DNA of 64,000 bases from Phenylobacterium kunshanense. GTDB taxonomy: Bacteria; Pseudomonadota; Alphaproteobacteria; Caulobacterales; Caulobacteraceae. Shown here in pieces: positions 1 to 8,186 of this stretch. A program made the position numbers and the translations under genes. The DNA is taken from assembly GCF_003254525.1 (NCBI RefSeq), contig NZ_QFYS01000005.1, forward strand, positions 248,001-312,000. The letters are read 5' to 3'. The notes beneath the pieces are model-generated. The model saw only the letters and a program-made list of their open reading frames with translations, ran no database searches and was not told where the DNA came from. Each line of letters starts with the position of its first letter. Within the stretch, counting starts at the first letter, position 1.

Positions 1-821
1 TCTGGCGAGACGTCGCGACGCGCGTCCTGCAAGAGGTGCAGCAGGTCCCACGCGGGGTGCGCCCGCAGCGCGTCCTGGAAATCGACCATGCCGACACGGG
101 CAGCGCCTTGGCGTTCTGGCAGCCACAGCAGATTGCGGGCGTGATAGTCGCGATGCGTGAAGACCTTGGCCCCCGCTTCGCCGGCCACCCAGACCGGCGC
201 CCACAAGGCGTCCCATTCGGCGGTCGCAGCTTCGCCGAAGGGCGCGAGGTTCGAGAACTTGGGCCAGAACTCCAGGAAGGTGTCGGTGGCGACCTTCAGG
301 GCAAGGGTGTCGTAGCTGAGCAGCGGCCAGCGAACGCCTTCGAAGGACAGGACCTCGGGCGGGGCCACGGACTGCATCACCACCTGGACGTCCACAGCGG
401 CCTCGTAGAGCGGGCGCTCGGCCTGGCCCTCGGCGATGAGGGTCGCGAAGAGCCCATCGCCGAGGTCTTCCAGGACCACGAGCCCCGCATCCGCGTCGAA
501 GGCGTCGATGCGCGGCGCCGACAGCCCGCGATCGCGCAGCCAGGCCGCGGCGGTCACGAAGGCCGCCACCGAGCCGGCCGCAAGGCGTGCGGCGGCATTG
601 TAGCCAAGCGCCATCCGCTCGGCGTCGGACGCGCCAGGCGGGCAGACGGCCGTTTCCAGCGTCGGCGGCTGGTCCATGAAGAAGCGGGTGGATCCGTCGG
701 CCAGATGCAGTCGCTCGAAGGTGCGCGTAGAGGCGTCTCCGGCGAAGGGCTCGCGCCGGGCGTTTCCGAACCCTGCCGCATGCAGGAATTCGGCCTTCAG
801 GGCCTCACGCTCAGAACTCAA
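1..821 (-). CDS. amgK: AmgK-like sugar kinase (aminoglycoside phosphotransferase fold), 3' end cut by window
   Basis: Phosphotransferase of the APH/choline kinase fold, resembling AmgK, the anomeric N-acetylmuramate/N-acetylglucosamine kinase of cell-wall recycling. Reading the minus strand gives a continuous frame from about position 821 to the window edge. It contains THRDYHARN (catalytic loop HxDxxxxN) followed by GMVDFQDA (metal-binding Asp). The frame opens inside the end of tsaE. A GGAAGGA ribosome site lies 7 nt before a TTG at 821; a GTG at 827 is an alternative but has almost no spacer. Adjacency to tsaE is typical of Caulobacterales, where a MurU-type nucleotidyltransferase usually follows; that part is outside the window. 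The family is clear; the exact substrate is inferred from family and neighbours. Confidence 0.8.
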   Translation of the reverse strand, partial: MSSEREALKAEFLHAAGFGNARREPFAGDASTRTFERLHLADGSTRFFMDQPPTLETAVCPPGASDAERMALGYNAAARLAAGSVAAFVTAAAWLRDRGLSAPRIDAFDADAGLVVLEDLGDGLFATLIAEGQAERPLYEAAVDVQVVMQSVAPPEVLSFEGVRWPLLSYDTLALKVATDTFLEFWPKFSNLAPFGEAATAEWDALWAPVWVAGEAGAKVFTHRDYHARNLLWLPERQGAARVGMVDFQDALRAHPAWDLLHLLQDARRDVSP

Positions 822-1254
822 GTCCACGTCCTTCCCAGGCGCCGTGCGGGGTGAGCCGCACCCGCCGGCCCGCCGCGTCGTCGGCGGGCTCGATCTCTAT
901 ATCGAGTCGGTCCGGCGGCAGGTCGCCCTCCAGCCGTTCGGGCCACTCGATGACGGCGGCGCCATCGTCCAGCGCCTCGTCCAGTCCGATCTCATACGCC
1001 TCGTCCGGGCTAGTGAGGCGATAGAGATCGAAGTGGGCGACGTTGAGCCGCGGCCCCTCGTAGAATTGGACGAGGGTGAACGTAGGGCTCGGAACCTCCT
1101 CGTCGGGCGTGGTCAAGGCGCGCACCAGGGCTCGGGCCAGGGTCGACTTGCCAGCGCCCAGCGGACCCGAGAGGCAGACCGCCTCACCGAGCTGAAGCCG
1201 CCGCGCTATGGCCGCGCCCAGGCGGGCCGTGGCCGCCTCGTCCTCCAGGATCAT
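811..1254 (-). CDS. tsaE: tRNA threonylcarbamoyladenosine biosynthesis ATPase TsaE
   Basis: TsaE, the P-loop ATPase that works with TsaB and TsaD to make the t6A modification at position 37 of ANN-decoding tRNAs. At 147 aa it has the usual family length. The Walker A motif GPLGAGKSTLAR is near residue 35 and is followed by the family segment SPTFTLVQFYE. Further on come HFDLYRL and VIEWPERL, both typical TsaE blocks. The start overlaps the end of the acyltransferase gene by 4 nt and the stop overlaps the next kinase, so it is translationally linked in a minus-strand operon. Identification is secure. Confidence 0.95.
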   Translation of the reverse strand: MILEDEAATARLGAAIARRLQLGEAVCLSGPLGAGKSTLARALVRALTTPDEEVPSPTFTLVQFYEGPRLNVAHFDLYRLTSPDEAYEIGLDEALDDGAAVIEWPERLEGDLPPDRLDIEIEPADDAAGRRVRLTPHGAWEGRGLEF

Positions 1255-2123
1255 GCGAAGGCCTGGTCCGGATCGGACGACAGCTCGCGCTCCACGTAGG
1301 CCTTCAGCCGGGCCGTAGCCTCGGCGGGGTCGCCATCAAGCGCCTGCGGCGGGATCGGTGGTCCGACAGTCAGCGAGAATGGCCGACCGCGCTTGTTCAG
1401 GAGTTCGTGGAAGAGGGTGATGTCGCGCAGTTCCTGCGAGACGCCGTCAAAGAGGTGGAACATCGCCGACCAGGGCCCCGCCACATGGATCGGAACGACG
1501 GGGGCCTCGTACTTGCGGGCGATGGATATGGCCGAGGGCATCCACTCGGGGTCGGCCAGGCTCCCGTCAGGCTGACGCCGCGCCAGCCGACCGGCCGGGA
1601 AGATCGCCAGGCAGCGCTCGCCTTCCAAGGCCTCGCGGGTGAGAGCCAGCATGGCGCGGGTCTTCTCGCGGGTGCGCTTGGCCTCGACCCACTCCACGGG
1701 GATCAGCACCTCGTGGAAGCGCGGGGAGACACGATGGGCGTCGGCGTTGGCGTAGAAGCAGATGTCGGGGCGCAACGTCTTCAGCGCGTCGTACACCGCC
1801 ACGCCGTCGGCGATGCCCGTGGGATGGTTGCACACCACTACGACCCTTCCGTCCGGCGGGATGCGCTCGAGGCCGCGGGCGGCCACGCTGAGCGCCAGCA
1901 GTTCCGAGACATGGTCGAGCGCGGCGCGGCCGGCGAGGGGCGCGATAGTGTCGGCCATCCGTCGCGCCTTTCCGTAGTCGAGCAGGGCGTAGAGCATCGG
2001 CCGAAGCAGCGGCCAAGCCGGGCCGGATGACAGCTTTGGCGCGCGCTCGGCGATCAGCACGTCCACGATGTGGTCGCGAGCCTCGTTGCGCGTCGTCGCG
2101 GCGGCCGGATTGGCGAGTGTCAT
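1251..2123 (-). CDS. PlsC-type lysophospholipid acyltransferase family protein
   Basis: Acyltransferase of the PlsC/LPLAT superfamily, 290 aa, likely moving acyl groups onto glycerolipids at the inner membrane. The catalytic block is NHPTGIADG (the NHX4D motif, here NHPTGIAD) near residue 100. It is followed by the FPEG-equivalent segment AIFPAGRLARR and by VVPIHVAGPWS, as in related acyltransferases. The Glu of the FPEG block is replaced by Ala, which occurs in some subfamilies. The gene lies 24 nt after pgi and overlaps tsaE by 4 nt. The precise acyl acceptor cannot be told from sequence. Confidence 0.8.
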   Translation of the reverse strand: MTLANPAAATTRNEARDHIVDVLIAERAPKLSSGPAWPLLRPMLYALLDYGKARRMADTIAPLAGRAALDHVSELLALSVAARGLERIPPDGRVVVVCNHPTGIADGVAVYDALKTLRPDICFYANADAHRVSPRFHEVLIPVEWVEAKRTREKTRAMLALTREALEGERCLAIFPAGRLARRQPDGSLADPEWMPSAISIARKYEAPVVPIHVAGPWSAMFHLFDGVSQELRDITLFHELLNKRGRPFSLTVGPPIPPQALDGDPAEATARLKAYVERELSSDPDQAFA

Positions 2124-2147
2124 GAGGTCAGGATGGCCCGGCGAGGC

Positions 2148-3752
2148 CTAGAACTTCAACCGAGCGATCAGCGCGGCCGTAGATGGGTCGTGCGGTGCGC
2201 GCGGCCCGCCTTCCAGCTCGGCCAGCACCCGGGTCGCGAGGGTCTTGCCCAGCTCGACGCCCCACTGGTCGAAGCTGTTGATGCCCCACAGCACGCCCTC
2301 GACGAAGGTCTTGTGCTCGTAGAGCGCGATCAGGGCGCCCATCCGCCGCGGGTCGAGCCTGTCGAGCAGCAGGAAGCTGGACGGCCGGTCGCCCGGGAAG
2401 GTGCGTTGGGGAGCCAGAGTGTCGGCGTCGGGACGCCCGGCAAGCTCGGCCCGGACGTCCGTCTCGCTGCGGCCGACCAGCAGGGCCTCGGCCTGCGCGA
2501 CGGCGTTGGCCAGCAGTTTGCGCTGGGCCGCCGGATCGCCTTCGGAGCCCTGGCGCACGGCCAGGATGTCGATCGGGACGACGTCCGTTCCCTGGTGCAG
2601 GAGCTGGAAGAAGGCGTGCTGTCCGTTGGTGCCGGCGTCGCCGAAGACGCTGGCGGCCGTGGGATGCGCGACCGGCGCGCCGTCGGCGGTCACCCGCTTG
2701 CCGTTCGATTCCATCTCGAGCTGCTGCAGGAAGGCAGCGAACAGGCGGAGCCGCTGGGCGTAGGGCACCACGGCCCGGATCGGCCGTCCCAGGCCATTGC
2801 GGTTGAAGACGTGAGCCAGCGCCAGCAGGACAGGCGCATTGCGGTCCAACGGGGCGGTCCGGAAGTGATCGTCCATGGCCGCCGCGCCGGCGTGGAGTTC
2901 GGCGAAGACATCGTAGCCCAGGGCCACGGCGCAAGAGAGGCCGACGGCCGACCAGATCGAATAGCGGCCGCCCACCCAGTCCCAGAAGCCGAACACCTGG
3001 TCGGCGGGGACGCCGAACGCCTGCGCCCGCTCCGGGGCAGCCGACACGGCCACGAGATGCGAGTCGGACGCCGTACCCAGGCTTGAGCGGAGCCACGCGC
3101 GGGCGGCCTCGGCATTGGTCAGGGTTTCAAGCGTGGTGAAGGTCTTGGAGACGGTCACCACCATCGTCTCGGCCGGGTCCAGGCCGGTGAGCGCCTGGGC
3201 AAGCTCGGCCGGGTCCACATTGGCCGCGAAGCGCAGCTCGATCTGCGGGTCGAGCGGCTTCAGCGCCTCCCAGATCAGCCGTGGGCCCAGGTCGGAGCCG
3301 CCGATCCCGATGTGGACGATGGCGCGGAACGGCTTGCCCGTGCAGCCGCGCTTCCCGCCGGATCGGACCGCCTCGGCGAACTCGCGCATCGCGCCCCGCA
3401 CGGCCTCGACGTCGCGGGAAACCGGTTGGCCCTCGGCGCGGTAGTCCGCGCCGTCGGGGGCCCTCAGCGCCATGTGCAGCGCCGGCCGGCCTTCCGAGGC
3501 GTTGACGACCTCGCCGGCGAACAGTCGCTCCCGCGCGGCCTCGATCCCGGACGCCCGCGCAAGATCCAGCATCACGTCCACGTCGGACAGCGACCAGGGG
3601 TGCTTGGAGAGATCCAGCTCCAGGCCCGCCGCGTCCAGGGTCAGGCGCGCCAGCCGGTCCGGCTCGGCGTCGAACAGGCCGGCGATGCGGCGACCGCGCG
3701 CGGCCGCAGCGGCCGTGTCCAGGGCCGCCCAGGCGGCGTTCACGTCAGGCAA
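2148..3752 (-). CDS. pgi: glucose-6-phosphate isomerase
   Basis: Phosphoglucose isomerase interconverting glucose 6-phosphate and fructose 6-phosphate in the cytoplasm. At 534 aa it has the normal bacterial length. Both family signatures are visible: DWVGGRYSIWSAVG in the middle and GINSFDQWGVELGK near the C terminus. Additional conserved blocks are VHIGIGGSDLGPR and MESNGKRV. It starts 10 nt after the redoxin gene stop and precedes the acyltransferase by 24 nt, so it probably shares a transcript although the neighbours are not glycolytic. Identification is secure. Confidence 0.97.
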   Translation of the reverse strand: MPDVNAAWAALDTAAAAARGRRIAGLFDAEPDRLARLTLDAAGLELDLSKHPWSLSDVDVMLDLARASGIEAARERLFAGEVVNASEGRPALHMALRAPDGADYRAEGQPVSRDVEAVRGAMREFAEAVRSGGKRGCTGKPFRAIVHIGIGGSDLGPRLIWEALKPLDPQIELRFAANVDPAELAQALTGLDPAETMVVTVSKTFTTLETLTNAEAARAWLRSSLGTASDSHLVAVSAAPERAQAFGVPADQVFGFWDWVGGRYSIWSAVGLSCAVALGYDVFAELHAGAAAMDDHFRTAPLDRNAPVLLALAHVFNRNGLGRPIRAVVPYAQRLRLFAAFLQQLEMESNGKRVTADGAPVAHPTAASVFGDAGTNGQHAFFQLLHQGTDVVPIDILAVRQGSEGDPAAQRKLLANAVAQAEALLVGRSETDVRAELAGRPDADTLAPQRTFPGDRPSSFLLLDRLDPRRMGALIALYEHKTFVEGVLWGINSFDQWGVELGKTLATRVLAELEGGPRAPHDPSTAALIARLKF

Positions 3753-3762
3753 GGGGATCCTC

Positions 3763-4380
3763 TCAGCCGGCCGAGCCGTACTTCACACTGCAGCCGTAAG
3801 GGCGCGTCGCCGCCTGAGCCACCGGCCGGCCGGCTTTCACGTCGGCCAGGGCGGCGCTCACGTAGTTCGTCGCCCCCTTGAGGCTCTCCGGGCTGGCAGA
3901 TGCCCGGTCGTCGATGCCGCCCATGTAGACCAGCTTGCCGGTCTTATCGATGATGTACATGTGCGGCGTGGTCTTGGCGTCATAGGCGCGGCCGACAGCT
4001 CCTGTGGGATCGAGCAGCACCGCGGTGGACGCAGCTTTCTCCCTGGCCTTCCAGGCCTTGGCTTCGGCGCCCGTCAGGTGACCCTGCATGCCCGGCGCGG
4101 ACGAGACGATGGTCAGCCAGGCGACCCCATCCTTGGCGGCGGTGGTCTGCAGCGACTGCATGCTCCCCGAGTTGTAGTGCTTCTGCACATAGGGGCAGCC
4201 GTTGTTGGTCCATTCGAGAACCACTGTCTTGCCCCGGAATTCCGAAAGAGAGCGGGTGCGGCCGTCCGCGTCCACGGCCGAGAAGCCGGGCGCCGGCTGC
4301 CCGATCGTCGGCGCGGCGAGCGCGGGGGAGGCGGCGGCGGCGGCGGCCAGCAGGCCGAGGGTGAGGCGTCGATCGATCAT
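3763..4380 (-). CDS. periplasmic redoxin / thioredoxin-fold protein of the NGCPYVQKHY type
   Basis: Secreted thioredoxin-fold protein (AhpC/TSA-redoxin superfamily), about 205 aa. It has an N-terminal signal peptide ending near ALAAP, then GQPAPGFSAVDADG and a fold-typical TVVLEWTNNGCPYVQKHY. The thioredoxin CxxC is absent: a single Cys sits in GCPYVQ and a second Cys near the C terminus in PYGCSVKY. It therefore resembles a peroxiredoxin-like or thiol-relay protein rather than a classical disulfide reductase. A GGAG 9 nt before the ATG at 4380 favours this start over the ATG at 4395. It sits 42 nt downstream of the DsbD-like gene, which could supply electrons to it; this is inference. Confidence 0.8.
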   Translation of the reverse strand: MIDRRLTLGLLAAAAAASPALAAPTIGQPAPGFSAVDADGRTRSLSEFRGKTVVLEWTNNGCPYVQKHYNSGSMQSLQTTAAKDGVAWLTIVSSAPGMQGHLTGAEAKAWKAREKAASTAVLLDPTGAVGRAYDAKTTPHMYIIDKTGKLVYMGGIDDRASASPESLKGATNYVSAALADVKAGRPVAQAATRPYGCSVKYGSAG

Positions 4381-4422
4381 CGTCTGCGTCTCCATGCTGG
4401 GCGGGAGTGGAATGGCGGACGG

Positions 4423-6546
4423 TCAGCTCGCGGCGGCGGCGTCGATCGCCTTCACGACGATGCCTTCCGTCAGCAGCGACGGCAGGATAGCGGGCTCTCC
4501 GCCCTTCGCGCCATACACGAGGTAGAGCGGGACGCCGGCGCGGCCGAAGGCGGCCAGCTCGGTGGCGATCTGGGGGTCGCGCTTTGTCCAATCGGCCTTG
4601 AGGTAGACCGCGTTGTTGCGCGCAAGCGCCTCGGATACGGCCTTGGTCGACAGCGCCACGCGGTCGTTCACCTGGCAGCTCACGCACCAGGCGGCGGTGT
4701 AGTTCACCAGTACGGGGCGCCCCTCGGCGCGCAACGCCGCCAGCTTCTCCGGGCTGTAGGTCTGCTCCTCCAGCTCGGCGGCGCCCGATCCCGCGGCGGA
4801 TCCCGCCTCGGCGTACTGGGGCCAGACCGCGCCCCCCGCCACAGCCACCAGGCCTAAAATCGCGGCGGCCGCGGCAAGGCCGGTCGGTCGGTGACCGAGG
4901 GCGTGCTGCCGCTGTGCCGCGCCGGCGATCCAGAGCGCGAGGGCCAGCAGTATGCCGGCTCCCAGGATGCGCGGCACGGCGTCCGCGCCGGCCTGCACCG
5001 TGAGCACCCAGACCAGCCAGGCGACAGCCCCATACATCGGGAAGGCCAGCGCCTTGCGGAAGACGTCCATCCACGGGCCTGGCTTGGGCAACCGGTTGAT
5101 CAGCGCCGGGACATAGGCCACCGCCACGAAGGGCGCGGCGAAGCCGATACCTAGTCCCAGGAAGACCGCGAGCGCGGCGATGGGCGCCTGGGTCAGCGCC
5201 CAGCCGATCGCGGGGCCCATGAAGGGCGCCGTGCAGGGCGCGGCCACCACCACGGCAAGAACGCCGGTGAAGAACGCTCCGGTGACGCCGCCGCGGGCGG
5301 CGAGGCCAGAGCCCACGCCCTGCAGCGAGGTCCCGACCTCGTAGACGCCGGACAGGTTCAGCGCGACCGCTAGCATCACCAGCGCCAGGATCGCCACGAC
5401 GGCGGGGTTCTGGAGCTGGAAGCCCCAGCCCACCTCGCCGCCGGCGGCGCGGACGACGATGAGCGCGCCCGCCAGCGCAAGGAATGTCGCCAGCACGCCT
5501 GCGCCGAACGCGAGCCCCTGCCGCCGGGCATCTCCATGCGCGCCGCCGTGACCGGCGAGCGAGGCCGCCTTCATGGCCAGGACGGGGAAGACACAGGGCA
5601 TCAGGTTCAGGATCAGCCCGCCAGCGAAGGCGAGGATCACAGCCGGGATCAGGCCGAGGTTCGCGCCGGCCGCGCCATTGGCCAGCTTCGCAGGCGGCGG
5701 TCCGAGGCCGGAGGCCGCGGCCGGCAGCGGCCCCGGCGTGGCCACGACCTCGTACGCCTTTCCTTCCAGCGCCAGAACGCCGCCAAGCTGCGACACCTCG
5801 CCCGACTGGAAACCGTAGCCTGGCGTCAGCGTCAGGGTCAGGCCTTCGGGTCCCCGTTCGATCGCCTGGGGCTTGGCATGGTCGATCGCCGACCCTGAGA
5901 ACGGGAAGAAGTAGGCCCCGGCCATGTCGGCGCCCTTGAGGGCGGCGCCCGTCAGGGCCAGCTTCACGACGTCGCCCTGCTTTTCGAAGGCTCCGGCAAG
6001 ACCGGCCGGCTTCGGCGCATCCGCGAGGGCCTTGCTGATCTTCCCGCTCCACGTTGGATCGGGCGCCGCCGGGGAGGCCGTCACGGGCAGAGCCAACGTG
6101 AGGTCCGCATCCTCCGGAATGCAGATGTCGGCGCAGACGAGGAACTGCGCCTTGGCTGTGAGGGTGATCGTCTCGCCCGGCCGGGCGTCGGCCGGCGCGG
6201 TCAGCGTCAGCGGCAGCAACACCTCGTCGGAGTAGCCGTAGTTGACCAGCGGTCCGACGGGTAGCCGGTGCGGCGTGGGCCAGGTGAACTCCGAGGCCGA
6301 CCACCCTGCCGGCAGGGCCCAGGTGAGTTTGGTCGCCTCGCCGGAGTCGCCAGGATTGCGCCAGTAGGTGTGCCAGTCCTTCTGGATCTGCTGCCGCAGG
6401 GCCACCCGGATGGTCTGCCCAGGCGCGATCCCGCGGGTCGATGAGACCAGCTCGGCGGTCAGGTGGCCGGTGTTCACCGGCTGGGCGAATGCTCCGCTTG
6501 TGAAGAGGACGGCGCATAGCGCACCCAGCAGAAACCGCATTCCCAC
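4423..6546 (-). CDS. DsbD/ScsB-like transmembrane thiol-disulfide interchange protein
   Basis: Inner-membrane electron transporter that moves reducing equivalents from cytoplasmic thioredoxin to periplasmic thiol proteins. The 707-aa chain has a signal peptide (residues 1-21) and a periplasmic DsbD-alpha-like domain with a Cys pair at about 138 and 142 (VCADIC). Next is a multi-helix CcdA-like core carrying its two catalytic cysteines in LMPCVFPVL and APCTAPFMG. A C-terminal thioredoxin domain has WCVSCQ. All expected redox cysteines are present. It heads the minus-strand run leading to the redoxin gene, which suggests a dedicated donor-acceptor pair. The ScsB-like assignment rests on the extended N-terminal domain. 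Confidence 0.88.
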   Translation of the reverse strand: MGMRFLLGALCAVLFTSGAFAQPVNTGHLTAELVSSTRGIAPGQTIRVALRQQIQKDWHTYWRNPGDSGEATKLTWALPAGWSASEFTWPTPHRLPVGPLVNYGYSDEVLLPLTLTAPADARPGETITLTAKAQFLVCADICIPEDADLTLALPVTASPAAPDPTWSGKISKALADAPKPAGLAGAFEKQGDVVKLALTGAALKGADMAGAYFFPFSGSAIDHAKPQAIERGPEGLTLTLTPGYGFQSGEVSQLGGVLALEGKAYEVVATPGPLPAAASGLGPPPAKLANGAAGANLGLIPAVILAFAGGLILNLMPCVFPVLAMKAASLAGHGGAHGDARRQGLAFGAGVLATFLALAGALIVVRAAGGEVGWGFQLQNPAVVAILALVMLAVALNLSGVYEVGTSLQGVGSGLAARGGVTGAFFTGVLAVVVAAPCTAPFMGPAIGWALTQAPIAALAVFLGLGIGFAAPFVAVAYVPALINRLPKPGPWMDVFRKALAFPMYGAVAWLVWVLTVQAGADAVPRILGAGILLALALWIAGAAQRQHALGHRPTGLAAAAAILGLVAVAGGAVWPQYAEAGSAAGSGAAELEEQTYSPEKLAALRAEGRPVLVNYTAAWCVSCQVNDRVALSTKAVSEALARNNAVYLKADWTKRDPQIATELAAFGRAGVPLYLVYGAKGGEPAILPSLLTEGIVVKAIDAAAAS

Positions 6547-6633
6547 CTCAAGGCCTCGACGACTTTACCGCCGCTATATGGCGTGTGGAGGGCCGACACG
6601 CAAAGCGGGCTCGACTTGGCGCGTCCACGGGCC

Positions 6634-7068
6634 ATGATCGGGCCGTCGCGTTTCGTGGAATCATGGAGCCTCCGCTTGCCCGCCTCCTTCGACGACATCG
6701 AGATCGGCCAGGTCGTCACCCTGGGCGCCGCGGCGGTCGATGCCGCCGCCCTGGAGACGTTCTGCAGAGCGTTCACGCCGGGTTGGACCCTGGATCGCGG
6801 CGCGCCGGACGCCATGGTCTTCGCCATCTGGGCGCGCCTCGACGCGGTGGCCGCCACCGATTGGCCCCAGACGAAGCGGCTGGGGGTCGACGCCCTGCGC
6901 TGGATGCGCAACCCGCCGGCCGGCGAACTCCTCCGCGGGCGCATGACGGTGATGGCCAAGGACCCGGTCGGCGACGACAAGGGCATTGTCATCGCCCAGC
7001 ACGACCTGCTCGACGAGGCCGGGCGGCTCGTCTTCTCGTGCCTGACGCGGAGCGTCTTTTCGCGGTGA
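6634..7068 (+). CDS. MaoC-like hotdog-fold protein (putative dehydratase/hydratase)
   Basis: Small protein, 144 aa from the ATG at 6634, resembling single-domain MaoC-like hotdog proteins: the segment FDDIEIGQVVTLGAAAVDAAALETFCRAFTPGW is a typical MaoC opening. The usual catalytic Asp/His (DxNPxH) is not obvious, since the corresponding region reads TPGWTLDRGAPDAMVFAIWARLDAVA. It may therefore bind acyl-CoA without hydratase activity. A GTG at 6583 would add 17 residues, and neither start has a convincing ribosome site. It is divergent from the DsbD gene. Function is uncertain. Confidence 0.6.
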   Translation: MIGPSRFVESWSLRLPASFDDIEIGQVVTLGAAAVDAAALETFCRAFTPGWTLDRGAPDAMVFAIWARLDAVAATDWPQTKRLGVDALRWMRNPPAGELLRGRMTVMAKDPVGDDKGIVIAQHDLLDEAGRLVFSCLTRSVFSR

Positions 7069-7078
7069 TTTGAGTTCA

Positions 7079-7206
7079 TCCCTCCTCTTCGGGGGAGGGG
7101 GCCGGCTCGCCGGCCGGGTGGGGGCGTACGATCGGGCTCTGCGCCTGATCCCGTGATCCCCACCCTGCTCGCCAGAGCGAGCTGTCCCTCCCCTGACGAG
7201 GAGGGA
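7079..7206. repeat. imperfect long inverted-repeat intergenic element (copy 1)
   Basis: The two ends of this intergenic element are reverse complements with mismatches: the left arm begins TCCCTCCTCTTCGGGGGAGG and the right arm, read on the minus strand, begins TCCCTCCTCGTCAGGGGAGG. An inner stem (CCGGCTCGCCGGCCGG on the left, CAGCTCGCTCTGGCGAGC on the right) extends the pairing. The whole unit could fold into one large hairpin between the convergent MaoC-like and sapC genes. It resembles the element at 27183-27301. Such palindromic units are common between genes in this order and may terminate transcription or be non-autonomous mobile repeats. Confidence 0.7.
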
Positions 7207-7214
7207 CGCGAGGC

Positions 7215-8012
7215 TTACGAGTTCAGCGCCTGCGGTTGTTGCGCGGCCTTGGTCAGGGCCAGGGCCACGAGGCGGTCCCAGCCCACCAGGCTGTGCATGT
7301 GGGCGTAGATCTGGCCGAGGGCGCCGTTGTCGCGCAGCTCGACGAACTTCTCCGCCGGCAGGGCGTTCAGCTTGTCCTCGGAGACGCCGAAGTATTCGGC
7401 GATCTTCTGGGGCTCGCCGGGCGTGCCGTCGGGGTTGGCCGGGGTGAAGGTGGCGGTCTTGGTCTCGAACAGGTCCAGGTCCTTCAGGAGCTGGACGAAG
7501 CTCATGGTCCGCTGACGCTCGACCTCGAAGTTGTTGCAGAACTCGATGCAGTTCTTCGTGTACTCGGTGGGCTCGCCCTTCTCGTCGAAGAACGGCATGT
7601 CGTAGCCCTTGTCCGTGATGAACTCGGCCCCACGATCGATGCACAGCACCATCTGCTTGCTGGCGTCGTCGTTCGCGAACACGAACGGATAGCGGCGCAC
7701 ATAGGCCGGGATGTAGATGCCGCTTTCGAACGTGCCGTCATCCTTGACGAACATGTTCTCACCCGAGTTGAGGCCCATCACGGCGATCGGCAGCTTCTCG
7801 TCGCCGACGAAGATGATCGGACCGGTCACGGCGGCCAGCGGGAACTCGCCCACGGTCAGCGGGATGGCGTGGCCGGTCTTGGCGAAGCCAAACGGGCCGT
7901 CCATGCGCTTGACGCCAAGCTTGGAGTGCAGCTCCTTCGCCAGCGGCTCGGGCTTGGAATAGAACAGGACGTTGCCGGAAAGCTGGCCCGGCGGCATCGG
8001 TTGGGTGGCCAT
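7215..8012 (-). CDS. SapC family protein
   Basis: SapC-family protein, 265 aa, named after a Campylobacter surface-layer-associated gene. Characteristic blocks seen are NVLFYSKPEPLAKELHSKLG near the start and IPLTVGEFPLAAVTGPIIF. Later come YIPAYVRRYPFVFA and CIEFCNNFEVERQRT. No signal peptide or membrane segment is present, so it is probably cytoplasmic. The family is frequent in Caulobacterales and often occurs near TonB receptors or glycan enzymes, but its biochemical role is not established. It is convergent with the MaoC-like gene and divergent from the hydratase at 8187. Confidence 0.85.
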   Translation of the reverse strand: MATQPMPPGQLSGNVLFYSKPEPLAKELHSKLGVKRMDGPFGFAKTGHAIPLTVGEFPLAAVTGPIIFVGDEKLPIAVMGLNSGENMFVKDDGTFESGIYIPAYVRRYPFVFANDDASKQMVLCIDRGAEFITDKGYDMPFFDEKGEPTEYTKNCIEFCNNFEVERQRTMSFVQLLKDLDLFETKTATFTPANPDGTPGEPQKIAEYFGVSEDKLNALPAEKFVELRDNGALGQIYAHMHSLVGWDRLVALALTKAAQQPQALNS

Positions 8013-8186
8013 CTAGGAAACCTTCGAAACTTTTCTGGGCGCCGCGACCGGCGTTCGGGCGCGCGCGAAGGGGCCTCTCCTAGCCGATCACACCCCTCGC
8101 GGCAAATGCGGCGCGGCGCTTGCGCGACGGGCGTTCCGGCCCTTCAATCGCCATACCGAAAAAACGAACATGCAGGGAGGGACGCC

